Positions 16,100-26,218 of a stretch of 35,979 bases of DNA are shown here, in pieces. Under the pieces are notes generated by a model. The model made no database searches, was not told where the DNA came from, and saw nothing but the letters and a program-made list of their open reading frames with translations. Location: positions 1 to 35,979 of the forward strand of contig JACPSE010000183.1 of the NCBI GenBank assembly GCA_016193465.1. Direction: 5' to 3'. The stretch's first letter is position 1; each line of letters opens with the position of its first letter. The translations under genes and the position numbers were made by a program. This DNA is from Deltaproteobacteria bacterium. GTDB taxonomy: Bacteria; Desulfobacterota; Binatia; UBA9968.

Positions 16100-17098
16100 A
16101 TGCCCCAGCTCAGAAAAGATCCCGTGGTAGGCCGATGGGTTATCATCTCTACTGAAAGGGCGAAGAGGCCTGGCCACTACGAACACCGTAAGAACCCATC
16201 ACGCAATGGTCCCTGCCCGTTCTGTGAGGGAAACGAAGAAATAACCCCGCCGGAGATCCTGGCCTATCGGCCGGGAGGATCCAGTCGCGGCGGCCCGGGG
16301 TGGACGCTCAGAGTCGTGCCCAATAAATTTCCTGCCCTGATGATCGAAGGGGATCTGGGTCGGCGCGGCGACGGGGTCTATGACCTGATGAACGGCGTCG
16401 GCGCTCATGAGGTGATCATCGAGACGCCAAGTCATGAAACGAATATGGGGGCCTTAAGCGAGAAACAGTTTGAAGAGGTCCTGTGGGCCTATAGGGACCG
16501 GATCTTGGACCTGAGAGAGGACAAACGCTTTCGCTATGTCTTGATTTTCAAAAATCAGGGCTCTGAGGCCGGCGCTACCTTGGAACACACCCATTCCCAA
16601 CTCATTGCCCTGCCCATTGTCCCGCGTAATGTCACCGACGAGCTCATGGGAGCCCAGGAATACTACAAATACAAGGAACGCTGCATCTACTGCGACATTG
16701 TGCGACAAGAATTGGAAGAGAGAGTCAGAGTCGTGAGTGAGAATGAGAATTTCGCCGTAATCTGCCCCTTTGCTCCACGTTTTCCGTTTGAGACATGGAT
16801 TTTACCGAAAAAGCATTCCTCTTATTTCGAGCACGCTTCAAAGCAGGAGTATGGCGATCTCTCGCGCTCCCTGAGGGAGACCCTCATCCGAATCAATAGA
16901 TCGCTGAATGATCCGCCTTTGAACTATATTATCCATTCCATGCCCTTCGAGGAAGCGGACAACGGCCATTATCACTGGCATGTCGAGGTTATGCCCAAGC
17001 TCACCCAAGTGGCCGGTTTTGAGTGGGGCACAGGTTTTTACATCAACCCGGTAACTCCCGAGGAGTCCACGATCTCCCTGCGGGAGATTGCGCTGTAA
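16100..17098 (+). CDS. galT: Galactose-1-phosphate uridylyltransferase family protein
   Basis: A 332-residue protein started at the ATG at 16100 (MPQLRKDPVVGRWVIISTERAKRP), the canonical GalT opening, although its ribosome site is weak and the frame is open back to 15872. The zinc-binding CPFCEGNEE..TPPE comes near residue 35, and the active site HTHSQLIALP near 170 fits HxHxQ, whose His is the uridylylated nucleophile in the histidine-triad superfamily. The C-terminal half has the second lobe with PFAPRFPFETWILPKKH and HWHVEVMPK. The enzyme swaps UMP between UDP-glucose and galactose 1-phosphate, or acts as an ADP-glucose or hexose-1-phosphate phosphorylase-type relative. Here, next to glgA, it may connect hexose 1-phosphates from glycogen to nucleotide sugars. 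Confidence 0.88.
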   Translation: MPQLRKDPVVGRWVIISTERAKRPGHYEHRKNPSRNGPCPFCEGNEEITPPEILAYRPGGSSRGGPGWTLRVVPNKFPALMIEGDLGRRGDGVYDLMNGVGAHEVIIETPSHETNMGALSEKQFEEVLWAYRDRILDLREDKRFRYVLIFKNQGSEAGATLEHTHSQLIALPIVPRNVTDELMGAQEYYKYKERCIYCDIVRQELEERVRVVSENENFAVICPFAPRFPFETWILPKKHSSYFEHASKQEYGDLSRSLRETLIRINRSLNDPPLNYIIHSMPFEEADNGHYHWHVEVMPKLTQVAGFEWGTGFYINPVTPEESTISLREIAL

Positions 17099-17151
17099 AT
17101 AAAAGGATCCCGTTCATTTTTCCCATGACTGTGAGGGTTTTGTAATTAAAG

Positions 17152-18609
17152 ATGAAAGTCCTCATGGTTTCCCCGGAAATTGCTCCTTTGGCCAAGACGG
17201 GCGGGCTGGCAGACGCCGTTGGCGCCCTTGCTCGCGCCTTGGTTGATCTCGGGAGCGAAGTGACGCTGGTAATGCCCGCCTATCGTACCGTTCTGGAAAA
17301 CGTCTCTCCATTGCAAGAAACCGGGATCGAGGTTGAGGTTCCCATCGCAGGGCGCAGCGTGCGAGGGGTTATCCTGAGGACCCGGGTTGGGGAAAGGCTC
17401 CCGGCTTTTTTGATCCGGGCCGATTCCTACTTTCTGCGCGATGGTCTCTACGGCAACCCTCAAGGGGACTACGCGGATAATGCAGAGAGATTTGTGTTTT
17501 TTTGTAAGGCTACCCTGGAGCTGGCGCGGAGAACGGCGCCTTGGGATGTGCTCCATTGTCATGACTGGCAAACGGCCCTCGTTCCTGTCCTCAGAAAAGT
17601 CCACGGTCAGTTGTACAGCGAAATTCAGGAAACCAAAGCTCTGTTCACCGTCCACAATCTCGCCCACCAGGGGAATTTCCCTTTCTCTGTCTGGGACCTC
17701 TTGGGTCTGGAGATGCAATACTTTACCCCTCGCTATCTGGAGTTTTACGGCAATATCAATCTGCTCAAGGGCGGGATACTCTTTGCCGATGCCATGACCA
17801 CGGTCAGTAAGAAATACGCCAGCGAGATCAGAACTCCCGAGTGGGGATGCGGCCTCGACGGAGTCATCCGCGATAGAGAGAAAGATCTCTACGGAATTTT
17901 AAATGGCGTCGATTACCAGGAATGGAATCCCGAGACGGACCCTGATATCAAAAAAAAATACCAGGCCAAGAACCTGATCGGCAAAAAGTTCTGCAAGAAG
18001 GATCTGCAGGAGATCTATGGTCTTCCCGATAAGGCATCCATTCCTTTGGTCGGCGTGGTCTCCCGTCTGGTGGATCAAAAGGGGCTGGACATCCTTAATG
18101 AGGCGGTAGAGGATCTCATGCATCTCGATCTACAACTGGTTATCCTCGGGGCCGGCGATCAGAGATACCAGGCGCTGTTAGACGGGCTGCCCGGCAGATA
18201 TCCTGAAAAGGTAGGTGTCAGGATCGGCTTTGACAACGCCCTCGCCCATAAGATCGAGGCTGGGGCCGATATTTTTCTTATGCCTTCTAAATTTGAGCCT
18301 TGCGGTCTGAACCAGATGTACAGTCTCAAGTACGGAACCATTCCTGTCGTTCGCGCCACGGGAGGCCTGGACGACACCATTGAAGATTACAACCCCTTAT
18401 CGGCAAGCGGCAACGGCTTCAAATTTAGCGGCTATTCCGGGCCGACCCTGCTCGAAGCGGTCAAGCGCGCGATAACTCTCTACGTTAACAAGCCGGCTTG
18501 GCGTCGGTTGATGGCCGGCGCTATGGCCTGTGACTTTTCCTGGGAAAAGTCCGCTAACGAATATTTGGCCCTTTATCAGAAGCTCATCGAGCGCGGCGGT
18601 CCGCACTAA
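17152..18609 (+). CDS. glgA: Glycogen synthase (ADP-glucose), GT5
   Basis: A 485-residue protein starting MKVLMVSPEIAPLAKTGGLADAVGALARAL. The KTGGL motif binds ADP-glucose, and HDWQTALVPV, TVHNLAHQGNF and the C-terminal SKFEPCGLNQMYSLKYGTIPVVRATGGLDDT are the usual GT5 segments including the E-x7-E-like donor-phosphate site. The length is typical for bacterial GlgA. It extends alpha-1,4-glucan chains from ADP-glucose made by GlgC, whose gene (18841-20079) is convergent with it. It is 53 bases behind galT, the last gene of the operon driven from the 14981 promoter. Confidence 0.96.
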   Translation: MKVLMVSPEIAPLAKTGGLADAVGALARALVDLGSEVTLVMPAYRTVLENVSPLQETGIEVEVPIAGRSVRGVILRTRVGERLPAFLIRADSYFLRDGLYGNPQGDYADNAERFVFFCKATLELARRTAPWDVLHCHDWQTALVPVLRKVHGQLYSEIQETKALFTVHNLAHQGNFPFSVWDLLGLEMQYFTPRYLEFYGNINLLKGGILFADAMTTVSKKYASEIRTPEWGCGLDGVIRDREKDLYGILNGVDYQEWNPETDPDIKKKYQAKNLIGKKFCKKDLQEIYGLPDKASIPLVGVVSRLVDQKGLDILNEAVEDLMHLDLQLVILGAGDQRYQALLDGLPGRYPEKVGVRIGFDNALAHKIEAGADIFLMPSKFEPCGLNQMYSLKYGTIPVVRATGGLDDTIEDYNPLSASGNGFKFSGYSGPTLLEAVKRAITLYVNKPAWRRLMAGAMACDFSWEKSANEYLALYQKLIERGGPH

Positions 18610-18662
18610 GATAGTTCGTTGGGCCAAAGAATCCCGACCCCGTAAAATTTCCCCGGATTGAC

Positions 18663-18690
18663 ACTTCAAATTATCATGATGATATGAAGT
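18663..18690. promoter_or_regulatory. Imperfect 28-bp palindrome over the start of a small gene
   Basis: The arms ACTTCA (18663-18668) and TGAAGT (18685-18690) are perfectly inverted around a central ATCATGAT, with short mismatched segments between. It overlaps the ATG at 18684. Such a site over a start codon is the usual place for an antitoxin to repress its own gene, but this is inference. Confidence 0.4.
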
Positions 18691-18815
18691 GCATGTTCAC
18701 GCGTGCCCTTCGTTTGCCTCGGCAAGGTACGGAAACAATGACCGACGATGAGCTGCTAGCGGCTGCAGACCAGGTCTTCCTCGATCTCGATCACGGCGGA
18801 GCCGGTCTCCTTTAA
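18684..18815 (+). CDS. Short antitoxin-like protein without a visible toxin partner
   Basis: A 43-residue frame, too short for most annotation, lying between glgA and glgC. It reads MKCMFTRALRLPRQGTETM and then MTDDELLAAADQVFLDLD with a short end. The second part resembles the C-terminal helix of small antitoxins found upstream of MazF/PIN-type toxins. The downstream toxin is absent: glgC, on the other strand, begins 25 bases further. A truncated or orphan antitoxin is the best reading. The start could also be the ATG at 18693. Confidence is limited because of the length. Confidence 0.4.
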   Translation: MKCMFTRALRLPRQGTETMTDDELLAAADQVFLDLDHGGAGLL

Positions 18816-18840
18816 CCGAGTAACGATCAGCGAAATACCA

Positions 18841-20079
18841 TCACGGCACGGCCGAGCGCGGCTCTTTCCGTGGGATGACCACGATGCCGCCCTCGGTTGT
18901 AAAATAGCTCTTCCGGTCCGCCTCGGAGTTGCAGCCGATCTCGGTTCCCGGGGGGATATGGACGTTTTTATCGATGATGACCCGCCTGAGCCGGCAATCT
19001 CTTCCAATCTCCACCCGGCTCATGATGATTGCATCTTCGATAATCGAGTAACTGTGAATGCGGACGTTGCGGCCGATAACTGAGTTCCGAATGAGGCTCC
19101 CCGTGATGATGGTCCCCTCTCCGACAATGGAGTTTAGCGCCATCCCTCGCCGCCCATCTTCATCGAAAGCGAACTTGGCAGGCGGGTCGCCGTAGCTGAC
19201 GGTGCGGACCGGCCAACTCTGGTTGTAGAGATTAAGGGATGGGTCCACTGCCCGCAGCTCCATATTCGCCTCGTAGTAGGCCTCGATGGTCCCAATATCG
19301 CGCCAGTAGCTGGGCTCCTCCCCTTTGAGCGGAGTCGGAATACGGTTTTCCCTGAAATCGTAAGCGTGGACCCTTCTACCTTCCTTTACCAATCGGGGGA
19401 GGATGTCCATGCCGAAATCATGCGTGCCTTGGGCGTTTGCGGCGTCATCCTCCAGCGTTTCCAGGAGGAGTTTCGTAGCAAAAATATAATTCCCCATGGA
19501 GGCAAGGGCCCAGTCCGGCTCCGCCGGAATGGACTTGGGCTTTTCAGGCTTCTCCTCGAACCCAAGGATGCGCCATTTGTTGTCCACCTCCATTACGCCG
19601 AACTGTGAGGCCTCACGGAGCCTCACAGGCAATGCCGCGACGGTTACTTCGGCTTCCTTGTGCCGGTGGTGCTCCACCATCTGACGGATATTCATTTTAT
19701 AGACGTGATCGGCGCCGAAGATGGCGACGGACTTGGGATCGGCTCGCCGAATCAGGTGAAGGTTTTGATAGACGGCATCGGCTGTCCCCCGGTACCAGTC
19801 GATGCCTGAGCGCATCTGGGCCGGCACCGGGATAACGAAGTAATCACGAAGGACGCTGCTCATTTGCCATCCTTCTTGGAGATGCTCCATCAGGGATTGG
19901 GCCTTAAATTGGGTGAGAACGTATATGCAGTAAATCCCAGAATTTACGAGATTGGATAAGACAAAGTCTATGATGCGATACTTGCCGCCAAAAGGAACTG
20001 CCGGTTTCGCCCGGTCCTTAGTTAACGGATGGAGCCGCTTCCCGCGGCCTCCGGCCAGAACCATTCCGAGGACTTCCAC
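18841..20079 (-). CDS. glgC: Glucose-1-phosphate adenylyltransferase
   Basis: A 412-residue protein that makes ADP-glucose from ATP and glucose 1-phosphate. I start it at the GTG 20079 (VEVLGMVLAGGRGKRLHPLTKDRAKPAVPFGGKYRIIDF) because AGGAAAG lies just before it; the frame opens five codons earlier with TTG whose codons overlap that ribosome site. Signature motifs GGRGKRLHPLT, the PAVPFGGKYRIIDF activator/substrate region, FGADHVYKMN and the beta-helix C terminus (VGEGTIITGSLIRNSVIGRNVRIHSY) are all present. It is 57 bases behind malQ on the same strand. Confidence 0.96.
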   Translation of the reverse strand: MEVLGMVLAGGRGKRLHPLTKDRAKPAVPFGGKYRIIDFVLSNLVNSGIYCIYVLTQFKAQSLMEHLQEGWQMSSVLRDYFVIPVPAQMRSGIDWYRGTADAVYQNLHLIRRADPKSVAIFGADHVYKMNIRQMVEHHRHKEAEVTVAALPVRLREASQFGVMEVDNKWRILGFEEKPEKPKSIPAEPDWALASMGNYIFATKLLLETLEDDAANAQGTHDFGMDILPRLVKEGRRVHAYDFRENRIPTPLKGEEPSYWRDIGTIEAYYEANMELRAVDPSLNLYNQSWPVRTVSYGDPPAKFAFDEDGRRGMALNSIVGEGTIITGSLIRNSVIGRNVRIHSYSIIEDAIIMSRVEIGRDCRLRRVIIDKNVHIPPGTEIGCNSEADRKSYFTTEGGIVVIPRKEPRSAVP

Positions 20080-20136
20080 AATCTTTCCTCCCAACCTGCG
20101 TCCCGGACTATATCGCCGGCATCGAGGGGAGTCAAT

Positions 20137-21636
20137 TTAGGCCCTGCCGTACCGCTCGGTGATCTTTGCAAGCTCTGCGATCAACGCAGGCGTGATCTGT
20201 TCCGGGGTGAAGCGCCACTCCCAATTGCCTTTTGCTGTTGCGGGGAGATTCATTCTCGCCTCCGCGCCAAAACCCAGGAGGTCCTGCATAGGGATGATGG
20301 CCGTATCCGCCGCGGACATAAGGGCCAGCCGTATCAACTCCCAAGGAGCCTGCTCTTCGGACACCTGTCGGCCGATGTAGGCGAAGAGCCGCCTGCGATC
20401 CTCAGGGCGAGCCTCGCATTTGAACCAGCCTCTTGCCGTGTTGGTGTCGTGGGTGCCCGTATATACGACACAATTCTCGCTGTAGTTGTGGGGGGCATAA
20501 GGGTGGTTGGTCAGATCTTCTCCGAACGCAAACAACAGGACCTTCATACCGGGCAAGCCGAACCGCTGCATCACCTCGCGCACATCGGGTGTGATTACAC
20601 CGAGATCCTCAGCCAGAATAGAGATAGGAGGGAACTGTTCCACCAAGCTTGCAAAAAAGTCATCGGAAGCGGCCTTCACCCATCGCCCATGGATCGCCGT
20701 GCTCTCGCCGGCCGGGACCTCCCAGCAGCCGACCAATCCTCTGAAGTGGTCCAATCGAACCTTATCGAAACACTGCAGATTGTGGTGGATGCGCTTAATC
20801 CACCAGGCGTATTGCGTCGCTTTGAGCACATCCCACCTGTAAACCGGGTTGCCCCAGAGCTGGCCTGTCCTGCTGAAATAGTCCGGCGGGACTCCGGAGA
20901 CAACCGTTGGCCGTTTCTCATCATCGAGCTTGAAAGTTTCCGCGTTGGCCCAGACATCGGCGCTGTTGTAGTCGACGTAGATAGGCAGGTCACCAATCAT
21001 CAGGATGTTTTTCCCGTTGCAGTATTGCTTGAGCTGAGTCCACTGTTTGAAAAAGAGGTATTGGAAAAACTGTTCCTTCCTAATCTCTTCCCGGCATTGG
21101 ATCTTCCACTGGCGTAGCGCCTGCTCTTCACGGTCTCTCAGCTCCTGGGGCCAGTCGCTCCAAACCAATCCCCGGAAGTGACTTCCCAAGGCCAGAAACA
21201 GACTGTAGTCATCAAGCCACTGAGCGTTGTCGTGGCAAAAGCGGGCAAAGGCATTGTCGTTGGCGAGTCGGCTCTGATAGCGCTGGTAGGCCCTATTGAG
21301 AAGCCGCAATTTATGTTTGGTGACAACCTTGTAGTCAACGCGTCCACTCGGAAAAGAAGCAACTTCCTCAAGATCACCTTGCTGCAACAGCGCTTCCTCC
21401 AGGAGCAGATCAGGACTGATGAGCAGGGGATTTCCCGCGAAGGCGGAGGAGCTGCTATAAGGGGAGTTCCCGCAGGCAATGGAGGTTGGGTTTAACGGCA
21501 GAATCTGCCAATAGCGCTGTCGGCTTTCGGCAAGCAGGTCGGCGAAGCGGTAGGCCCATGGCCCGAGATCGCCGATACCGTAGCGTGACGGCAGGGAGGT
21601 GATATGGAGCAGGATGCCGCTTGCTCTTCGCTTCAT
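20137..21636 (-). CDS. malQ: 4-alpha-glucanotransferase (amylomaltase), GH77
   Basis: A 499-residue enzyme that transfers alpha-1,4-glucan segments and releases glucose. It starts MKRRASGILLHITSLPSRYGIGDLGPWAYRFADLLAES, the classic GH77 opening. The catalytic residues lie in VRLDHFRGLVGCWEVP (nucleophile Asp), ILAEDLGVIT (acid/base Glu) and YTGTHDTNTARGW (transition-state Asp). The length is that of the bacterial type. It belongs to the - strand glycogen operon, 283 bases downstream of the GH57 gene and directly upstream of glgC. A weak GG-N10-GC element upstream (near 21667-21680) was not accepted. Confidence 0.96.
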   Translation of the reverse strand: MKRRASGILLHITSLPSRYGIGDLGPWAYRFADLLAESRQRYWQILPLNPTSIACGNSPYSSSSAFAGNPLLISPDLLLEEALLQQGDLEEVASFPSGRVDYKVVTKHKLRLLNRAYQRYQSRLANDNAFARFCHDNAQWLDDYSLFLALGSHFRGLVWSDWPQELRDREEQALRQWKIQCREEIRKEQFFQYLFFKQWTQLKQYCNGKNILMIGDLPIYVDYNSADVWANAETFKLDDEKRPTVVSGVPPDYFSRTGQLWGNPVYRWDVLKATQYAWWIKRIHHNLQCFDKVRLDHFRGLVGCWEVPAGESTAIHGRWVKAASDDFFASLVEQFPPISILAEDLGVITPDVREVMQRFGLPGMKVLLFAFGEDLTNHPYAPHNYSENCVVYTGTHDTNTARGWFKCEARPEDRRRLFAYIGRQVSEEQAPWELIRLALMSAADTAIIPMQDLLGFGAEARMNLPATAKGNWEWRFTPEQITPALIAELAKITERYGRA

Positions 21637-21919
21637 TTTCTTGTGCCTGCGGGAAAATCCTAAAGGGCATAGATAAAACCTAGTATGCCCTCACTTTCCA
21701 CTCATTCACGTATTCAAGCCAGGCCCCTTGAGCACAATTGGGGGGACAATTGGGGTCAGACTTCTACGACTCAACAATTCTAGCAAGCCTCTTTACGTTC
21801 CGTGCAACCTGCTCGTCGGACTGCATCCGCTCGAATAGCCGCGCGACCAAAGTTCCCACCGTTGCAATTTCGGCGGTGTATTGGGATACAGACACTTAGT
21901 CTAACCGAGGCGTGACTTT
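21637..21919. other. Gap between malQ and the GH57 gene with REP-like sequence
   Basis: The stretch near 21731-21765 has a short repeat, CAATTGGGG twice within about 25 bases, followed by GGGGTCAGACTTCTAC. Runs like this are common beside REP-associated tyrosine transposases in environmental genomes. No transposase is present. Part of the remainder is a 43-codon frame listed separately. Confidence 0.4.
21764..21895 (-). CDS. 43-residue frame of unknown nature, possibly a gene remnant
   Basis: A GTG-started frame reading VSVSQYTAEIATVGTLVARL and then FERMQSDEQVARNVKRLARIVES. It looks like real protein (balanced charges, amphipathic helix) but has no clear ribosome site and no family that I recognise. 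It lies directly behind the unusually short GH57/DUF3536 gene and beside REP-like sequence, so a remnant left after a deletion is possible. Confidence 0.3.
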   Translation of the reverse strand: MSVSQYTAEIATVGTLVARLFERMQSDEQVARNVKRLARIVES

Positions 21920-23422
21920 TCAAGCAAGGGCAATTTTTGGCGACGGCTTGACAAATAACTCGTAAGTCTTGGCCCCGTTCACGTGCAGGTTGCTCGGCGC
22001 GGCTTTCAACATCCTGACGTATTCCGGCTCCAGCCGTATCCCTCCTACCTCTTCGGCAAGCTCCATGGCCCTCGCGGCGTAGCGCATGACCTGAACAGCC
22101 TCAATCCCTGCGATGTCGTCGAAGAACCAACCGCAACTGGTGTATATCAGCATGGCGTTTTTCGCCATTTCGAGGAGCTTGAAAAGCCGTTGTCGCTCCT
22201 CGCTTGTGAGTTTCCTATGAGCATGCATCTTAAGAAACTTCTCGACGCGCCCCGGTGACCTATCGAGCATCACCTCGATATAGTTGTTTCTCGCCTCCCA
22301 TGGGTCACTGAGATAGATTGCGGCTGCCTCATCATAGATACCGGCGATGTGGTCCCTTAGCCAGTCCATCGCCTGTCGTAGCGGTTTTCTCCAGGGCTGG
22401 GTCCATCCGGGGTGCATCCCAGTGTTACAGCCGCAGTTGTCCCGCCATCGTTCAACGCCATGCGCACAGCTCCACGAGGAGCTCTCAACGATCTCGACTA
22501 CCTGCGTCGGAGGATATTTTTCAAGATACTCTCCGTAATTGGTGAGTCTGGCCGACTCGTTGGACTCAAGGGAATAGAGGCAATAGCCAAGCGCCATGTC
22601 GCCATAGCGGCGGTGATGGCCGTAGGTTTCGCCATCCGTGGCAATGTGGACGATTTGCGGCCGGTCGTTTTGATCGCTAAAGGCGCTCAGCAATTTTTTC
22701 GCAAACAGCTCACCGTTGTTCAGAAGATCGCCAAACGCCACATCCAGGGAGATCAAGCCGTTGTAAAAAAAAACGTTGATCGAGCGTCCGGATGGCAGGC
22801 AGCAGAGATAAGCCGTAGTGGGATCGATCTGCCCGCCGCTCACATCGTGCCATTCTCCGCGCCCGATTTCTTTGACGTTTTGCGCCTGATGCGGGGCAAG
22901 AATCGTGAACTTGATGCCGAGCGCGGCCAGGATCTCCAGGGTCTCAAGATCGACAGCGGCTTCCGGGAGCCACATGCCTTCTGGAAAGCGTCCAAACCGT
23001 TTTTGGAAGTCTTTGATTCCCCAGATTGCCTGCGTCTGCTTGTCTCGTCTGTTGGCGAGCGGCATGATCATGTGATTGTAAACTTGTGAAAGGGCCGATC
23101 CATGTCCAGAGAAGCGCTCCCTGCTAAGTCGGTCTGCCTCAAGAATAGCCTGATATACATCGGCTCTATGCGTTTCCATCCAGGAGAGCAATGTCGGGCC
23201 AAAGTTAAAGCAGATCTTGGCGTAATTGTTTACCGTTTGGATGACCCGCTGGTCCCTGTCCAGAATGGGTGAGGCGGCGTTGGGCGCGTAACACTCGGCT
23301 GTGATTCTCTCGTTCCAGTCGTGATACGGGGCCGCTGACTCCTGCGGCTCGATGGTCTGCAGCCAGGGGTTCTCCCTGGGCGGCTGATAAAAATGGCCAT
23401 GAATGCAGATGTACCGCTCCAT
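21920..23422 (-). CDS. GH57-like glycoside hydrolase with partial DUF3536 domain
   Basis: Started at the ATG 23422 (MERYICIHGHFYQPPRENPWLQTIEP); the frame opens 18 bases earlier with GTG. The N-terminal GH57 domain has the family His motif HGHFYQPP, FPEGMWLPEAAVDLETL (the position of the catalytic nucleophile Glu is expected in WLPE) and HIATDGETYGHH (acid/base Asp). The second part (WRKPLRQAMDWLRDHIAGIYDEAA to YTSCGWFFDDIAGIEAVQVMRYAARAMELAEE) is the beginning of DUF3536. From memory, full GH57-DUF3536 proteins run to about 800 residues; this one stops at 500, after YELFVKPSPKIALA. GH57 enzymes act on alpha-glucans (amylase, branching, glucanotransferase). It follows glgB by about 36 bases, so it belongs to the glycogen operon. 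Confidence 0.85.
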   Translation of the reverse strand: MERYICIHGHFYQPPRENPWLQTIEPQESAAPYHDWNERITAECYAPNAASPILDRDQRVIQTVNNYAKICFNFGPTLLSWMETHRADVYQAILEADRLSRERFSGHGSALSQVYNHMIMPLANRRDKQTQAIWGIKDFQKRFGRFPEGMWLPEAAVDLETLEILAALGIKFTILAPHQAQNVKEIGRGEWHDVSGGQIDPTTAYLCCLPSGRSINVFFYNGLISLDVAFGDLLNNGELFAKKLLSAFSDQNDRPQIVHIATDGETYGHHRRYGDMALGYCLYSLESNESARLTNYGEYLEKYPPTQVVEIVESSSWSCAHGVERWRDNCGCNTGMHPGWTQPWRKPLRQAMDWLRDHIAGIYDEAAAIYLSDPWEARNNYIEVMLDRSPGRVEKFLKMHAHRKLTSEERQRLFKLLEMAKNAMLIYTSCGWFFDDIAGIEAVQVMRYAARAMELAEEVGGIRLEPEYVRMLKAAPSNLHVNGAKTYELFVKPSPKIALA

Positions 23423-23457
23423 ATGTGGGGATCTTTTCACTGCCGGTGAAAAGCCGG

Positions 23458-25401
<1,944 letters not shown>

Positions 25402-25498
25402 GACTTCAGAGCCTATTCCTTGCTCTATAACCTGTCAAACCGTCCAGGCAAAGAAAGGGGGTCGAACTCTTGCCATGGGTGTTTCCGCAGGGCGCCAG

Positions 25499-25906
25499 TT
25501 AACGCTGCAGGGTAGCTAGGTACTCGGCGATTGTCCTGGTTTCATGCAGCGTGGTCAACTCCCGATATTTTTCTTCTTTCAACTCTTTTTTGAAAACCTC
25601 TCCCCATATCGGCATCGACGGTTCTCCGTGGGCTCGGACGGACTGGCTCCCATCAACGGAGGACATGACCCTGGATAAGGGGAAGACCCCTTTGTTGTTC
25701 TTCTTGAGCGTCGTTAAGTCGGGAACCTTAACCTTGAGGGAAGGGCTGACCGGACCCTCACCCCTGCCGTCCTTTCCATGGCACGAACTGCAATACTTGA
25801 GATAGAGAGTTCGTCCAGAATCGACGTTTTCAGCCCGGCTTGACAGTTGAAAGTAGAGAAGCCCTGCGCATGTGGCGCTTACCCCAAAAAAGATTCTTCG
25901 TTTCAT
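25499..25906 (-). CDS. Secreted monohaem cytochrome c
   Basis: A 135-residue protein from the ATG at 25906 (MKRRIFFGVSATCAGLLYFQLSSRAENVDSG), which has GGAG six bases upstream; the frame begins four codons earlier with TTG. It has an N-terminal hydrophobic signal/anchor, one haem motif YCSSCHG (Cys39, Cys42, His43), GRGEGPVSPSLKVKVPDL and a distal Met candidate in HGEPSMPIWGEVF. This is the class I, cbb3-CcoP/NorC-like periplasmic cytochrome type with the PSMPIWG loop. It is the first gene after the sigma-54 promoter at 25981-25996, opposite to glgP. It could donate electrons to NorCB or act in another respiratory chain; the partner is inference. Confidence 0.9.
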   Translation of the reverse strand: MKRRIFFGVSATCAGLLYFQLSSRAENVDSGRTLYLKYCSSCHGKDGRGEGPVSPSLKVKVPDLTTLKKNNKGVFPLSRVMSSVDGSQSVRAHGEPSMPIWGEVFKKELKEEKYRELTTLHETRTIAEYLATLQR

Positions 25907-25980
25907 TTTTTTCTCCAAAGCCTTCCAGGCTCAAATTTCAAAAAAGTTTTTACTCCTCAACTCTGGGAGCTTGATAAAGG

Positions 25981-25996
25981 AGCAATAAACATGCCT
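25981..25996 (-). promoter_or_regulatory. Sigma-54 promoter of the cytochrome-glgB-GH57-malQ-glgC unit
   Basis: The - strand reads AGGCATGTTTATTGCT, with GG-N10-GC and one departure (A for T at the first position). The predicted start is 25970, a 64-base leader before the cytochrome ATG. The palindrome pair midpoint lies about 101 bases upstream, exactly as at norCB and usp2. Confidence 0.75.
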
Positions 25997-26047
25997 CGAT
26001 ATGGCTCTTGTAAACGCAGGGAAAATTTTATAGGCAGCGGGTAAGGT

Positions 26048-26095
26048 TTCGCACCGTCGCAATTTATGCCCACAGCATTTTCGCATTCCTGGGAA
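26048..26095. promoter_or_regulatory. Paired enhancer-like palindromes, third pair
   Basis: TTCGCACCGTCGCAAT at 26048-26063 and TTCGCATTCCTGGGAA at 26080-26095 fit TTYGCA-N4-TGCRAA with one or two departures each. The spacing is 32 bases. They lie between the divergent sigma-54 promoters of the cytochrome and glgP units. The distal right half site (TGGGAA) is the weakest of the six. Confidence 0.6.
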
Positions 26096-26123
26096 TGGGT
26101 TGTGGGAGCCGGTGGTGAAGAGT

Positions 26124-26139
26124 TGGCATGAAACGTGCG
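26124..26139 (+). promoter_or_regulatory. Sigma-54 promoter of glgP and the P-type ATPase
   Basis: TGGCATGAAACGTGCG has full TGGCA and the GG-N10-GC spacing; one of the two Ts before GC is a G. The predicted start is 26150, about 69 bases before the glgP start. The enhancer pair is centred about 78 bases upstream, the closest spacing of the set. Confidence 0.7.
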
Positions 26140-26218
26140 TTTGGATTAGTTCTGACACGAAAGAATAGCAGGAAGCGCAGGCTATCGAAAACGAGAAAGG
26201 AGCCAAGCACAAGAGCCA

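Noticed and set aside
20029..21117. Open frame of 362 codons on the + strand
   Set aside because: It is antisense to malQ and part of glgC; the real genes have all catalytic motifs.
21667..21680. GG-N10-GC element upstream of malQ
   Set aside because: Only GG and GC fit; the TGGCA and TTGC context is missing.
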